From NCBI GenBank assembly GCA_013146195.2, contig CM028379.1, positions 160,796,437 to 160,860,436 on the forward strand: a stretch of DNA of 64,000 bases, given 5' to 3'. Shown here one piece after another: positions 35,501-45,205 of the stretch. The translations under genes and the position numbers were made by a program. The notes below the pieces were generated by a model, which was given only the letters and a program-made list of their open reading frames with translations, did no database searches and was not told where the DNA came from. This DNA comes from Codonopsis lanceolata. Taxonomy: Eukaryota; Streptophyta; Magnoliopsida; Asterales; Campanulaceae. Each line of letters opens with the position of its first letter. The first letter of the stretch is position 1.

Positions 35501-37260
35501 GACTTGGTCATCTACCTCTTATATGAAACATATTGATGTTATATCTTCTGAGTTGAGTATTAAATCCAGTTCAAGAATCAATTCTGTGATACTTGCCATT
35601 TTGCTAGGCAGACTAGACAGGCTTTTACTTTAAGTAACTCTCATAGTGACTCTAGGTTTCAATTGCTACATTGTGATGTTTGGGGTCCATATAGACATAT
35701 CACATGTGATGGGTGTAATTCATTTCTGACAATCGTAAATGATTTTTCTAGATCTACTTGGACTTTCTTGTTAAAGTCTAAATCTCGTGTGTGCCAAATT
35801 TTTCAAGCTTTCATTATTATGGTCAAAACTCAGTTCAATGTAAGTGTTAAACAAATCAGATCACACAATGGGACATAATTTTTCAAGGTTATTTGTCTAT
35901 ACTTGTAGGGTGACGTGTGTAATATGTAAGTGATATATAGGAGTCTGTAATATGTAATCTGTTTGAATACTTCTCAATGTAATATTCCTCTCTTTCAAGG
36001 TTAATAAAAAACCCTAATTTGTCTTCTCCAAATCTACATTTATTCAAGTACGTTTCGTAATTTGAGAATTTAGCTGATCCCAAAGTAGTCCATCTTCATC
36101 ATTGCATATCACAATATAGAAAAGAAAGAGGCAAAGGCATGACCAGAAGAATTGTGTAAACTGTGTGAATTTATCCAGTCGAGGCATTATTGATTAATTG
36201 AGAAATGATGATTCCCTACAGACAGAAAGAGAGGTTGGCAAGTAGTGAAGAACTCTATAGAACTTTGATGTGTTGTCCAAAGGAAAGCATGGGAGAAAAT
36301 AACTTCTTCTGCCCATCAATCACACAACCAGCAAAAGGTGACAAATAGCCTAAAAGACGAATCTCTTTTTCAATCTATACTATATTTCAGAAGCTTCCAT
36401 TTGTCAGCATGTTGAAAATCATGCTTGACATTCGACTAATTTCAGTTATCAACCATCATAGCCAGTATGGAGTTTAGCTTCGCCTGGCAATCCTCAAATG
36501 GCTCTAAAAGTCACTTACAACCCAAGACAACTATTCCATACTTAAAACACTTGAAGAAAATGATGATACCCATATAACAAGGCACATCACAAGGGGGGGA
36601 GAAAATGCACTTGCACCTAACCACTTTCAAGAGGGAGCTAAATTATGTTTCAAACTACAACTTATCTACTTTCACAGCAAGAAATCTGACCAAGAAACAT
36701 GATCTTGAATCATAGAATGAGGAATTGCCATTTCGGCACAACTATTAGACACGAGTCAATGGGCTGTCAAGACTTTTGGCACAAATTTTCATAAACGAGG
36801 AAAAAACTAGTTCCCAAATAAAATAAATGAATAGAAATACTAAGAGTTCGTATGCAAAAAAATAAAATATCAAGGACCCAACTAAATTAGGGTTTCGTTA
36901 ACGAGTGATAGTTAAGCAAGCTTCCATTAATAGATATAATTGCATTGAAAGCCATCCCCGGAGACCTTAACAAGTACAGTGGGGGATCCTGTAAGGAAGA
37001 CCCAAGAAATGCGTATAAATATTGGTTGGTTGGGGGGGAACTGATACCTTGGGATTGGTGATGTGGGCATTCTTGCGGATTTGGGAGGCGATGGATGAGC
37101 GAAGCTGAGAGGGGGTAACGACGTCTTCCAGGTTGTAGATCTCCATGACTGTTGGTATGGATCGACAAGCTGACCGGAAGAACTCGAAAGTCCGATTCCT
37201 CGCCTCTTCCAGACTGGCGGAGTTGGGCGGCACTTTGACACTCCTCAGCGTGAACGCCAT
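29566..37260 (-). CDS. NADH:ubiquinone oxidoreductase subunit NDUFA6 (B14, LYR family)
   Basis: Exon 1 is 37258-37260 (ATG) down to 37048 and exon 2 is 29751 down to 29566. Joined in phase 0 they give 132 residues, about the length of Arabidopsis At3g12260. Exon 1 has the Complex1_LYR-like segment (SLEEARNRTFEFFRSACRSI) and ends ...NAHITNPK. Exon 2 opens V-IDMLLFKGTEEL and carries the conserved AKQRHHIIGQYVV and the C-terminal DFLKNFYKSNYF. The protein is an accessory subunit of mitochondrial complex I at the base of the matrix arm, where it works with an acyl carrier protein. The donor is AAG|GTATCAG and the acceptor GGCAG|GTGATT. The frame is intact. The only oddity is a 7.3-kb intron full of retroelements. 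Confidence 0.95.
29752..31106 (-). other. NDUFA6 intron, part without recognised element
   Basis: AT-rich intron sequence 3' of the LINE insertion. Small open frames on both strands match nothing known. No bounded repeat was seen. Confidence 0.6.
31120..33194 (-). mobile_element. 5'-truncated L1-type LINE in the NDUFA6 intron
   Basis: Minus-strand reverse transcriptase fragments appear in order. First IKYFRPISLIGGVYKILAKV (near 33185), then SFVGGRQITDAILIANKVVD and LVCKLDIEKVYEHISWDFL, then GLRQGDPLFPFLF and the catalytic HLLFADDTLVF. Next comes the connection region (YLGLPLGA, KGGRLTLIKSTLSNLP), and finally a zf-RVT-like tail (VVSWTIWRERKARAFENE). Several stops and frameshifts separate the pieces, so it is dead. 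The element starts within the RT domain and ends in a poly-A (T-run at 31121-31128). A near-matching target repeat flanks it: ATAAACTACGAAT (31107-31119) and ATAAACTAAGAAAT (33195-33208). It lies in the same orientation as NDUFA6. Confidence 0.9.
33209..33834. other. NDUFA6 intron between the LINE and Copia remnants
   Basis: No gene was seen. A short stretch at 33670-33760 (AATTTTTTTTTCAGAAAAGT, then ACAAGAAGTCTGC) resembles the 3' tail layout of the nearby LINE and may be a second, very short LINE remnant on the minus strand; this is weak. The rest is unassigned intron. Confidence 0.4.
33835..36050 (+). mobile_element. Broken Copia retrotransposon, gag to partial integrase
   Basis: Plus-strand fragments occur in Copia order. 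Gag: YLHPNDHPGMSLV near 33960, ITIALSAKNKLEIVTG near 34050, VNSVNPEIHQSIVYFGTA and WEDLITRYSQSD. A CX2CX4HX4C zinc knuckle (CDYCHGDSHTKEKC) is at about 34703-34744. Protease: WIIDTGASDHITD near 35056. GAG-pre-integrase: HLCHQRLGHLP near 35485. Integrase start: LHCDVWGPY and FLTIVNDFSRSTW near 35663-35760. In the expected SDNGTEF motif the catalytic Asp reads His (SHNGT, then a stop, near 35863). RT and RNase H are missing. The tail (about 35905-36050) looks LTR-like. Multiple stops and frameshifts show it is dead. It is antisense to NDUFA6. Outer limits are approximate. Confidence 0.88.
36051..37047 (-). other. NDUFA6 intron, 5' part
   Basis: Unremarkable AT-rich intron sequence up to the donor at 37047. 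No element boundary was recognised. Confidence 0.5.
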
Positions 37261-37780
37261 TTTCTTTCTTTCTCTCTGTCGCACCGATGTTGAGATAATC
37301 GATTAAACACCAATTTACCTGCTTCTTTACTCTTTAGTTTAGGTACATGGATACCAAGTGTGTGTGTGTGTGTGTTGTGAAGGGTGCGGGGAGGGGGTGG
37401 AGAGAATGTGTTAGGGTCTGTTTGGCAGCGTAGTTTTTCCTTTTGATTCTCTTATATTTGTATGAAATTTTTGAACAACAACATTGTATCCCAATTACTA
37501 CTCGTTAGTCGTTTCTAAGAGTAACGATTTTTGCCCCTCAGTTGGCTATCCAATTTTTTTTAAAGGGGTGTAAATTAAAATCACTAAAATTGGTAATGTC
37601 ATAATTTAATAGATGAACATAGCGTTCATCTTAAAAATAGGCTCATTTGCAACTTATCTAATGTTCAATGACATCATTGTAAGTTTTAAACTTTCGGTGA
37701 CCACTTTTTAAGTTTTTGAAAAATCAGGTGGCTAAATGATAAGTTTTGCATTTTTAATATACACGACACTTTATCTCTAA
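37261..37780 (-). promoter_or_regulatory. Upstream region of NDUFA6
   Basis: This should hold the NDUFA6 5' leader and promoter, read leftward into the gene. A purine/pyrimidine-rich leader (TTTCTTTCTTTCTCTCTG, 37261-37278) and a (TG)n tract (about 37360-37376) are visible. No TATA box can be assigned with confidence. From about 37430 leftover repeat-like sequence begins. Confidence 0.35.
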
Positions 37781-37830
37781 CTAGTGTTTGTACTTGTGCG
37801 TAAAACGCACGGCATATATGTTTTTCAATT
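37781..37830 (-). mobile_element. Helitron 3' end, other end not found
   Basis: CTAG (37781-37784) follows A and is followed by GTTTGTACTTGTGCGTAAAACGCAC-type DNA. Read on the minus strand this is a CCGTGCGTTTTACGCACA hairpin, 13 bases, then CTAG. The element should extend to the right, but no clear 5' TCTATATTATAA end was found, so it is truncated or degenerate. Confidence 0.5.
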
Positions 37831-38030
37831 AAATAATACATACAAAATTAAAATAATAAATTATGGGACACTGTCTAACTAAAAATATATAACAATAAGA
37901 TTAGTCATTATAGATTTTAAAAATTAATTATTTTCTACAACATCATTTTATACTATATAATTATTCAATTGAAAAAAAAGCAAACACCAAAATCATTTAA
38001 TCACATTATGATTTGACATGGATCAAATAA

Positions 38031-38711
38031 TTCAAAAGACTTCAACATTACTACATTCGTCTCAAAAGAAAGGATGGCGATAATTTAAAAACGGATGGAG
38101 ATTTCGTTTCAATAATTTTTGGATGGACACAAAGGAAACACTGAATAATAATTTTGGGTAGGAAGAAGTATATATTTGCTGATTAAATATCATCTAATAG
38201 AAAAATATAATAATATATACAGTTGGCCCCAAAAAAAGTCATTAAATATCATGCTAATTACATATTCTCTCCATTCCGGGTAAAGAGTGCTTGTTTGAAA
38301 GTCAAACTTTTGAGAAAAAAAAATGGCACTTTTAGTAGTCCATTAATAATAAAATGAATAATTGCGGGCCGATTCTTTTTTTGGAAATTATAACCTTTCC
38401 GATGCGTTATTTTATATCCAACCGCATAAGTTCATTTTTTTCTTTCTTCATTTCGATTTTGTTAATTTATTGTTACATCCTCTAATTTTTCAGACCTGCT
38501 TACTTAAAGCACAGATGTAGATCCGAAATTTTTTGATATGCAATCTATGAGAAGTACATAACTTTATTTTTAAGAAAATAAAATTATAAATATAGATCCT
38601 AACTTTCTAGATCGATTTAATTTATTATTTTAAATATTTGGGTAAACACCAAGTCAAGGTACTCCCTCCGTCCCTAAATAATCGTCCTAGTTGACCCGGC
38701 GCACAGTTTAT
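38031..38711. mobile_element. Stowaway MITE fragments
   Basis: At least two pieces are visible: a degenerate body at 38045-38170 (CAAAAGAAAGGATGGCGAT and GGATGGACACAAAG) and a clean 5' part at 38664-38711 (CTCCCTCCGTCCCTAAATAA, then GGCGCACAGTTTA). The last is cut off where the AAAAGTGACAC element begins, suggesting that element inserted or recombined there. A third Stowaway-like phrase (TTCTCTCCATTCCGGGTAAA) lies near 38268. Confidence 0.6.
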
Positions 38712-39310
38712 GAAGTACAAAATTTATTTTTGATGTTCATTTCCTCTATTTGCTCCGGTGCCCCTCCACTTTCAATGTTTGTTAGCTCCGTTAGCATTAA
38801 TTGCCTTGTGATACTTGACAGATCCTAACGAACTTTGACGAAATGCTAAATGACTCATTTAAACCCAAAAGTGACACATTAAAAACACAAAAAGTGACGC
38901 ATTTTAATGTTAAAAGTGACACTATAAATGAAAATTTATTATAATTTTTATTAAAATACAAAGTAACACTATTAATACTAAAAAATGACACATTTAATAC
39001 TAAAAAGTGACACTCTTCCTTAAATAATTTACCGAACCACAACAAAATTTATTTTTGATGTTCATTTCCTCTATTTGCTCTGGTGCCCCTCCACTTTCAA
39101 TGTTTGTTAGCTCCGTTAGCCATCCGTTAGCATCAATTACCTTGGGATACTTGACAGATCCTAACGGAATTTGACGAAATACTAAATGACACATTTAAAA
39201 CCAAAAGTGACACATTAAAAACACAAAAAAGTGACACATTTTAATGTTAAAAGTGACACAATAAATGAAAATTTATTATAATTTTTATTAAAATACAAAG
39301 TAACACTATT

Positions 39311-39485
39311 AATACTAAAAAGTGACACTCTTAATACAAAAAGTGACACTCTTAATACTAAAAAGTGACACTCTTAATACTAAAAAGTGACACTCTTAAT
39401 ACTAAAAAGTGACATATTTAATACTAAAAAGTGACACTCTTAATACTAAAAAGTGACACATTTAATACTAAAAATTGACACTCTT
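39311..39485 (+). repeat. 22-bp tandem array (ACTAAAAAGTGACACTCTTAAT)
   Basis: About eight near-identical units of roughly 22 bp alternate between CTCTTAATACT and CATTTAATACT variants. The equivalent place in the first leader block (before 39011) has only two or three units, so the array has expanded in the second block. Confidence 0.9.
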
Positions 39486-40594
39486 CCTTAAATAATTTAC
39501 CAGACCACAAAATGAATCATCTCGTGTTCCAAGTTCATCTTCTACATGCCTAGATCCTGCTCGCTCTGTTACGAAGGGAAAGAGAAAAAGAATTAAGGGA
39601 AGTATGGAAAAGGGCAAGAAAAAGACTACTTATTTTTCTGATTCTCATCAAGCCAAGTAATTTGGTTTCAAGACTCCTAATGCTCGATTATTTTAGACAC
39701 ATTTTCAGTAAATTTTGTAAGTTTGAGTAGGAAATATATACTTTACCTTGAAAAAGTTATGATTTTGTGTTTTTAACGAATGACACTTGGGATTATATAC
39801 ATTTCTATGAATGAGAAGATATATTTCAGTAGTGTTCAATTGATTATTGCTATTACAATCACTAGCTCAAAAGTGACACACTTTAGTCCTAAAAGTAACA
39901 CACTCCAAACCTAAAAGTGACACTCTTATTGATACAAATTGTATGATTATAAAAATGGGTTGTTTTATCAAAAGTGACATACCTAATGCCTAAAAGTGAC
40001 ACAATTAATACATAAAAGTGACATACTAAACGTGACACTTATAAATAAAAATTTAAAGATGAAAAGTGAATTTTTTTGTCAAAAGTGACACACGTAAAAC
40101 TTAAAAGCGACACATTCTATGTTCAAAAGTGACACTCTGATTTAAAGTAACTAAGTAAAACTTAATCAGACCTAAGGCAACAATTATCCAAAAGTGACAC
40201 ACGCCAAGCTTAAAAGTAACACTCTAATTGATCATAAATGTAAACAATGTCAAAATGACACATCCCTTGTAATAAAATTAAAAACAATCATAAAAGGTTT
40301 CGAACATTAGACCAAGCATGCTAATTTCAACAACTTATGAGATTCATGTAAACCATCTCACCATATTGGTTTTTATGAATTTTTATAACGTATTATTAAT
40401 TTATTATGACCCACAAATTTATAATTCTCTTTAAGAAGAATTAAAACCAAATTATGTAGCTAAGGAGTATTGAACCCGCGACTTCTGACCGACCAAACCC
40501 TCATGCGTCACTTCTGTCCATCTTGCCAAACTCATATTCATGATTTTTATTAACATATTTATCTATTAACCCGCGAATTATTAAATGGGGCTCC

Positions 40595-40628
40595 GTCTTA
40601 CGGATAAGGATCCGTAAGACCGTCTTAC
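40595..40628. repeat. Double hairpin GTCTTACGGAT/ATCCGTAAGAC/GTCTTAC
   Basis: Arms GTCTTACGGAT (40595-40605) and ATCCGTAAGAC (40610-40620) are perfect with a 4-base loop. GTAAGAC-C-GTCTTAC (40614-40628) makes an alternative perfect palindrome. Variants occur at 18636 and 52338. It marks the right end of the AAAAGTGACAC element. Confidence 0.85.
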
Positions 40629-40706
40629 AGGAGACCACCCCTATTAATAAATGGAGAACCTTCTATTTTTGAAAAAAAAATTGACGAAATATTTCCTTTT
40701 ATAGAT

Positions 40707-40710
<4 letters not shown>

Positions 40711-40762
<52 letters not shown>
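40711..40762. repeat. (AT)n(GA)n compound microsatellite
   Basis: About 14 AT units run directly into about 11 GA units. Confidence 0.93.
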
Positions 40763-41045
40763 GGAGATTTAACACAAACCACATCACAACCACCACCGAT
40801 GTGTCTGTGACCGTTAATAAACTAAGAAGCAAAAGAAGATTGTCTTTATAGATCTAAAAAAAAATGCAATGGACTATTACAACTATCATGCCAAAAAAAC
40901 AACATTTAGTGGCCAGTCATAAAAATCAATCAGCTCGAACCCTAACTCAATATATTTACAACAACAAAATTCATGAACAATGACGTTGGGCTAAAATCCC
41001 AATTCAACCAAACTACAACCTAACCTACCACAAGTACTAGAAAGG

Positions 41046-41505
41046 ATAAATTGTGGGTCGGTCTCCTACCATAAGTTTGTAACAACTTAAGTCTTTTATG
41101 TTTTTTTAATCGAAAAAAACACTTTGAGAGGGGGAAAGACGAGTATGTCATTAATGAACTTAGCACGCACTAAGGATCACTTACTCAACGCGTCACAATG
41201 CATCAACTGGATTCGCAATGCACAAATTGGATTCATGGCGCATAAAATCCCAACGCAAACTTTGAATTTGTGATGCACAAATGAATTCATGATGCAAAAA
41301 ATTCAAATACCGAAATTGGATTTGCGAGGCATAAATTATGCATAGCGATGTATAAACTTATAATTTACGTGTGCGTGTTCGGTTCATCAAGGGGATCGTA
41401 GTTTTTTCGACCCCAAAACTGTCTTTCTCCAGTTAAAAAATATATAGGGTACTTGAGCGATTGAAAATTATTGAAAGGGGAAACGCCCGAATTTCACCAT
41501 AACGG
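41046..41505. mobile_element. Possible MULE-like MITE related to 14372-15314
   Basis: The left part reads AAAGGATAAATTGTGGGTCGG and the right end, reversed, GGTGAAATTCGGGCGTTTCC. Both are followed inward by T-rich/A-rich runs, and the middle (41180-41350) is full of GATGCACAAATTGGATTCGTG-like words as in the element at 14372. No TSD could be matched, so the limits are approximate. Confidence 0.4.
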
Positions 41506-41954
41506 GATTATAACACTCATGCACATAATCGGGTGGGGAGTTTATAGGTTTGTTAGGTTTTCATCAACCACTACTTATTGTTGAGGTTCTAGCTTTATAT
41601 TAGCTCACTACAATCTTGCCTCCGCCCTTGGTTGCACTCATATATGTAGTCTTCGAGAAACACAACCTTTTGAATTTGTATAGTAAGACCTTATTGGTCA
41701 CATTCGTATAGGTAGCGTGTTTTGTGATTAAATTTTTCTTCATAAAATTTATTCCCTCACATCATCTCCATCGATTTGCTCCATAAATTTATATCTCTAA
41801 TTTTATCATTAAAACTAATAAAACTATAAAACGGGCTACTAATCTAGAAAGTATTCCATACACACATTGGGGCAGGCCCACCTTGGGCCATGTCCATAGA
41901 AGCGATCACCATGGGCCCCAGTTTTTATATACAACCCTATAGTTATATAATATA

Positions 41955-42484
41955 CTAGTGTATAACACGTGCTATGCACGGATCGTTTTTTTCTTTCTAA
42001 CATAACTTAATATGAAACTCATGTGTAAAAATCTTACAAATTAACATAATAAAGTTTAAAAAGTTAGTCAATTAAAAAGTAACTAGATTTTCATGTCTGT
42101 GTCAGTATATTTGATTTCGTCAATTGAAATGACAATGGCTAAATAGAAGGTGCGATTTAATAAAAAAAATATTACAGTTGAGGGGTACATTGCTTCAAGT
42201 GATAGTTGAGGAATAGATGTTTTATAAGACTATTCAGAAGATTAATCGCAGTGTGTGACTTTGTAATGTGAAGATAAAACAAAGGAAAAAAAGAGATGAC
42301 TGCTCATAATATTAATTGTAGGGGGTAACTTGTCATAGAGAAAGAAAAAATAGGGAGTTAAAAATGGATAACTACTCACACATGTGAACATGAGGGTGAA
42401 TCTCAACCGTTAATTTTTTTAAGATAATTTAATCTCAACCTCTGATTAGTCTCAGTCAAATACATAGCTGTTTTATAATATAGA
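41955..42484 (-). mobile_element. Non-autonomous Helitron, 530 bp
   Basis: On the minus strand it begins TCTATATTATAAAACAGC at 42484. It ends with the hairpin CCGTGCATAGCACG, 11 bases, then CTAG at 41955. Flanks are A (41954) and T (42485). It contains TTGCTTCAAGTGATAGTTGA, also found near 46955, and CACACATGTGAAC as in 15856-16467. No helicase. Confidence 0.72.
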
Positions 42485-43853
42485 TTACTAATGTTCACTT
42501 TATTACTCAAATAAAATGTACATGAATAATTTAATAGAATTCTTATGGTTAGATTAATAATTCAGTTGAATTCTTAAGGTTTCGTTTAAAATGTACCATT
42601 ATTTTAGGTTTTGCTTTTGACAGTTGATGATTTTGTAATTTAAAATCCAATGTATATGTAATCTACAATTAATTGTGTACAACTTCTAATTCAATAGTTT
42701 TTGAAAATAAAGGTCAAAGGAAAATTTAAAGTACAATCATTAACATGTGGGGTAATATATAAATTATAATGGACAAAGTGAAGCTTCTAATTGTTTTCGA
42801 AAATAACAGATGGAAAAAAATTAAGGAACAATTAATTGAAATTAAAGATTTTAAAGGTTAAATTGAAAACTGACCATTTATTATTCGGTAATTTAAAATC
42901 TAATGAATCTTTACATCTTCTAATTCAATAGTTTTTTAAAAAAATAAAAGTTAAAAGAAAATTTAATTCACGTTTATTAACATGTGGGGGTAATAATAGG
43001 GTAATTTGTTCATATACATGGGTGTTGGGTATCACCTTAAATAACTTATAAAGCATTACTTTCAAACCAATTTGGTATGCACAAATGACAACTCCCATAA
43101 AACTTTAAAAGGGATGGTGCATTATTTTGATTAAAATACTCCTTTTAAAAACCAACAATCTCACGCTTTTTTAATTTTATTTTAAAAATCCATGTGCAAA
43201 AATTTTACAAATTGACATAAAGAAGTTTTAAAAATTAGTCAATTAAAAAAGTAATTATTTATGTTCACTTTATTACTCAAATAAAATGTACATGAATAAT
43301 TTAATAGAATTCTTATGGTTACGTTAATAATTTAGTTGAATTCTTAAGCTTTCGTTTAATGTGTAACACTTTGCTTTACCTAACATCATAAAAGCAACGT
43401 AGAAATGAGAGTTTTATTTTCCTTGCTTTATATAGGAATACGTTCAACCATTTGAAAGATTCACAGTTTATAGGTGTAACAAATAGGAGTTACAACTCAA
43501 TGTAGTACATTGTATCAGAATTGAATAAAAAAATATACTACAGAGTTAATTTTAAATTAAAGACTTTACAGGATATCTAAATTGAAAATTGTCCGATGAT
43601 GATTTTACAATTTAAAATCCAATGTATCTGTAATCTACAATTAATTGTGTACAACTTATAATTCAATAGTTTTTAAAAATAAAGGTGGAAGGAAAATTTG
43701 AAGCACGATTATTAACATGTGGAGTAATGTATAAATTATAATGGACAAAGTGAAGCTTCTAATTGTTTTTGAAAATAACTGATGAAGAAAATTTAAGGAA
43801 CAATTAATTGAAATTAAAGATTTTAAAGGCTAAATTGAAAACTGACCATTTAT

Positions 43854-44695
43854 TAGGGGTGTGCACGGGCCCTAAGCCCGCGGGCATTGGCAATGCCCAG
43901 TATGGGCCCATCAAGCAGCGGGCATTAGATTTAAAAGCCCAGTACTATTGATCAGCCCACGGGCATTAGTGGACGGGCATTAGACGGGCACGGGCATGCA
44001 CGGGATTCATCCCATTTATTTATGTTTTAAAATAATTTTACTGTTTTCTCATTCAAACTTTGGGTCTTAGCTTTCAGCCCATTAATTCATTGCTATGAAC
44101 TTTTTTTTTTCAAAATATTATACTTGCAAATTTGAAATAAAACACAGTTGAAGTGAAAGAAAAGGAAGAGAAGCAACTAAGTTAAAATATAAATTCAGTA
44201 TGTAGTAAACAGATTCATATAACTCGACATTACCGATGTCAAATTTTAATCTTGCATGTGATGAGATTGAGAATAGAATATCAATAGATGTATAGATGAT
44301 TGAGTAATTAATTATTAAAATAATAGGGTTTGACTTTTATGTTTTTATTTTTAGCAATAGCTTTATTAGTTGAAGTGTATTATACTATTACTATATTTAT
44401 AGATTATAATTTATAACTTATAATATATAAATATAGTAATAGTATAATACACATAAATTAAATATATAGGATTTGATCAAAGATCTATAATTAAAAAAAT
44501 TAAAAAAGTTATCATAGAAGAGGACGGCCGCCGCATAACGGGGAGCAGCTTGAAAGCCAGAGAGCCCGAGACCACGGGCATTTGACTCATCTAAAGCCCA
44601 GTACTATGTAGTGCCCATGGGCACGGGCTCCATGGGCCGGGCACTGACGGGTTTTAACGGGCTTGATGGGCATTGGCGGACTCTGCTCACCCCTA
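43854..44695. mobile_element. hAT-type element of the GGGCAT family, 842 bp
   Basis: The perfect 8-bp TSD CCATTTAT occurs at 43846-43853 and 44696-44703. TIRs are TAGGGGTGTGCACGGGC and, from the right, TAGGGGTGAGCAGAGTCC. Interior GGGCATT words match the copy at 17759-18488. The empty site (GACCATTTATTATTCGG) is preserved at about 42883-42900. Confidence 0.95.
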
Positions 44696-44833
44696 CCATT
44701 TATTCATCAACAATTTAAAATCTAATGAATCTTTACATCTTCGAATTCAATAGTTTTTTTAAATAAAAGTTGAAAGAAAATTTAACTCACGGTTATTAAC
44801 ATGTGGGGGTAATAATGGGGTAATTTGTTCATA

Positions 44834-45055
44834 GGCAAATGATATTACGAGCTAGAGCTTGTAATATTATTACAAGTTTTAGCGTTAGAGTCGTTAGATG
44901 ATTAAGTTGGTAATGATTTGGAAAGTCCATGTCATTACTTAAAAAAAATATATTTGATCTAACAGTGTAGAGATCTAAAAAGATTTGATCAAACGGTACT
45001 AACACTAAAGCTTGTAAGAATATCACAAGCTCTAGCTTGTAATATCATACCTCTG
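44834..45055. mobile_element. Small TIR element (MITE), 222 bp, unclassified
   Basis: Long inverted ends read GGCAAATGATATTACGAGCT and, from the right, CAGAGGTATGATATTACAAG, followed by AGAGCTTGTRATATT. The sequence resumes exactly as in the duplicate copy (TTCATATACATGGG near 43012). The duplicated target is therefore ATA or TA. The short target does not fix the superfamily. Confidence 0.8.
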
Positions 45056-45205
45056 ATATACATGGGTATTATGTATCACCTTAAGTAATTTATAAATCCT
45101 TATTTTCAAACCAATTTGGTATGCATAAATGACAACTCTCATAAAACTTTAAAAGGGATGGTGCATTATTTTTGATTAAAATACTCCTTTTAAAAACCAA
45201 CAATC

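Larger units (their letters stand above)
38712..40636 (+). repeat. Unclassified repeat element with AAAAGTGACAC arrays, copy 1
   Basis: A leader (GATGTTCATTTCCTCTATTT, GCTCYGGTGCCCCTCCACTT, TTGTTAGCTCCGTTAGC, TACTTGACAGATCCTAACG) is followed by many AAAAGTGACAC words. The leader-plus-array block occurs twice, at 38717-39041 and 39042-39506. Dispersed AAAAGTGACAC words continue to about 40260. The right end is a double hairpin at 40595-40628. A second copy in reverse lies at 52331-54010, with the same leader and palindrome. No transposase, LTR or TSD was found. The class is unknown; it is certainly a dispersed family. Confidence 0.7.
42485..45205. repeat. Diverged tandem duplication, second copy carrying two inserts
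   Basis: Copy A runs from about 42487 to 43170. Copy B runs from about 43258 to 45205. They share TGTTCACTTTATTACTCAAA, ATCTACAATTAATTGTGTAC, ATGGACAAAGTGAAGCTTCT, AAAGGGATGGTGCATTATTT and CCAACAATCTCACGCTT. Copy A has uninterrupted sequence exactly where copy B carries a hAT-type element (43854-44695) and a small TIR element (44834-45055). Copy B also has a unique block near 43370-43580 that copy A lacks. Confidence 0.88.
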
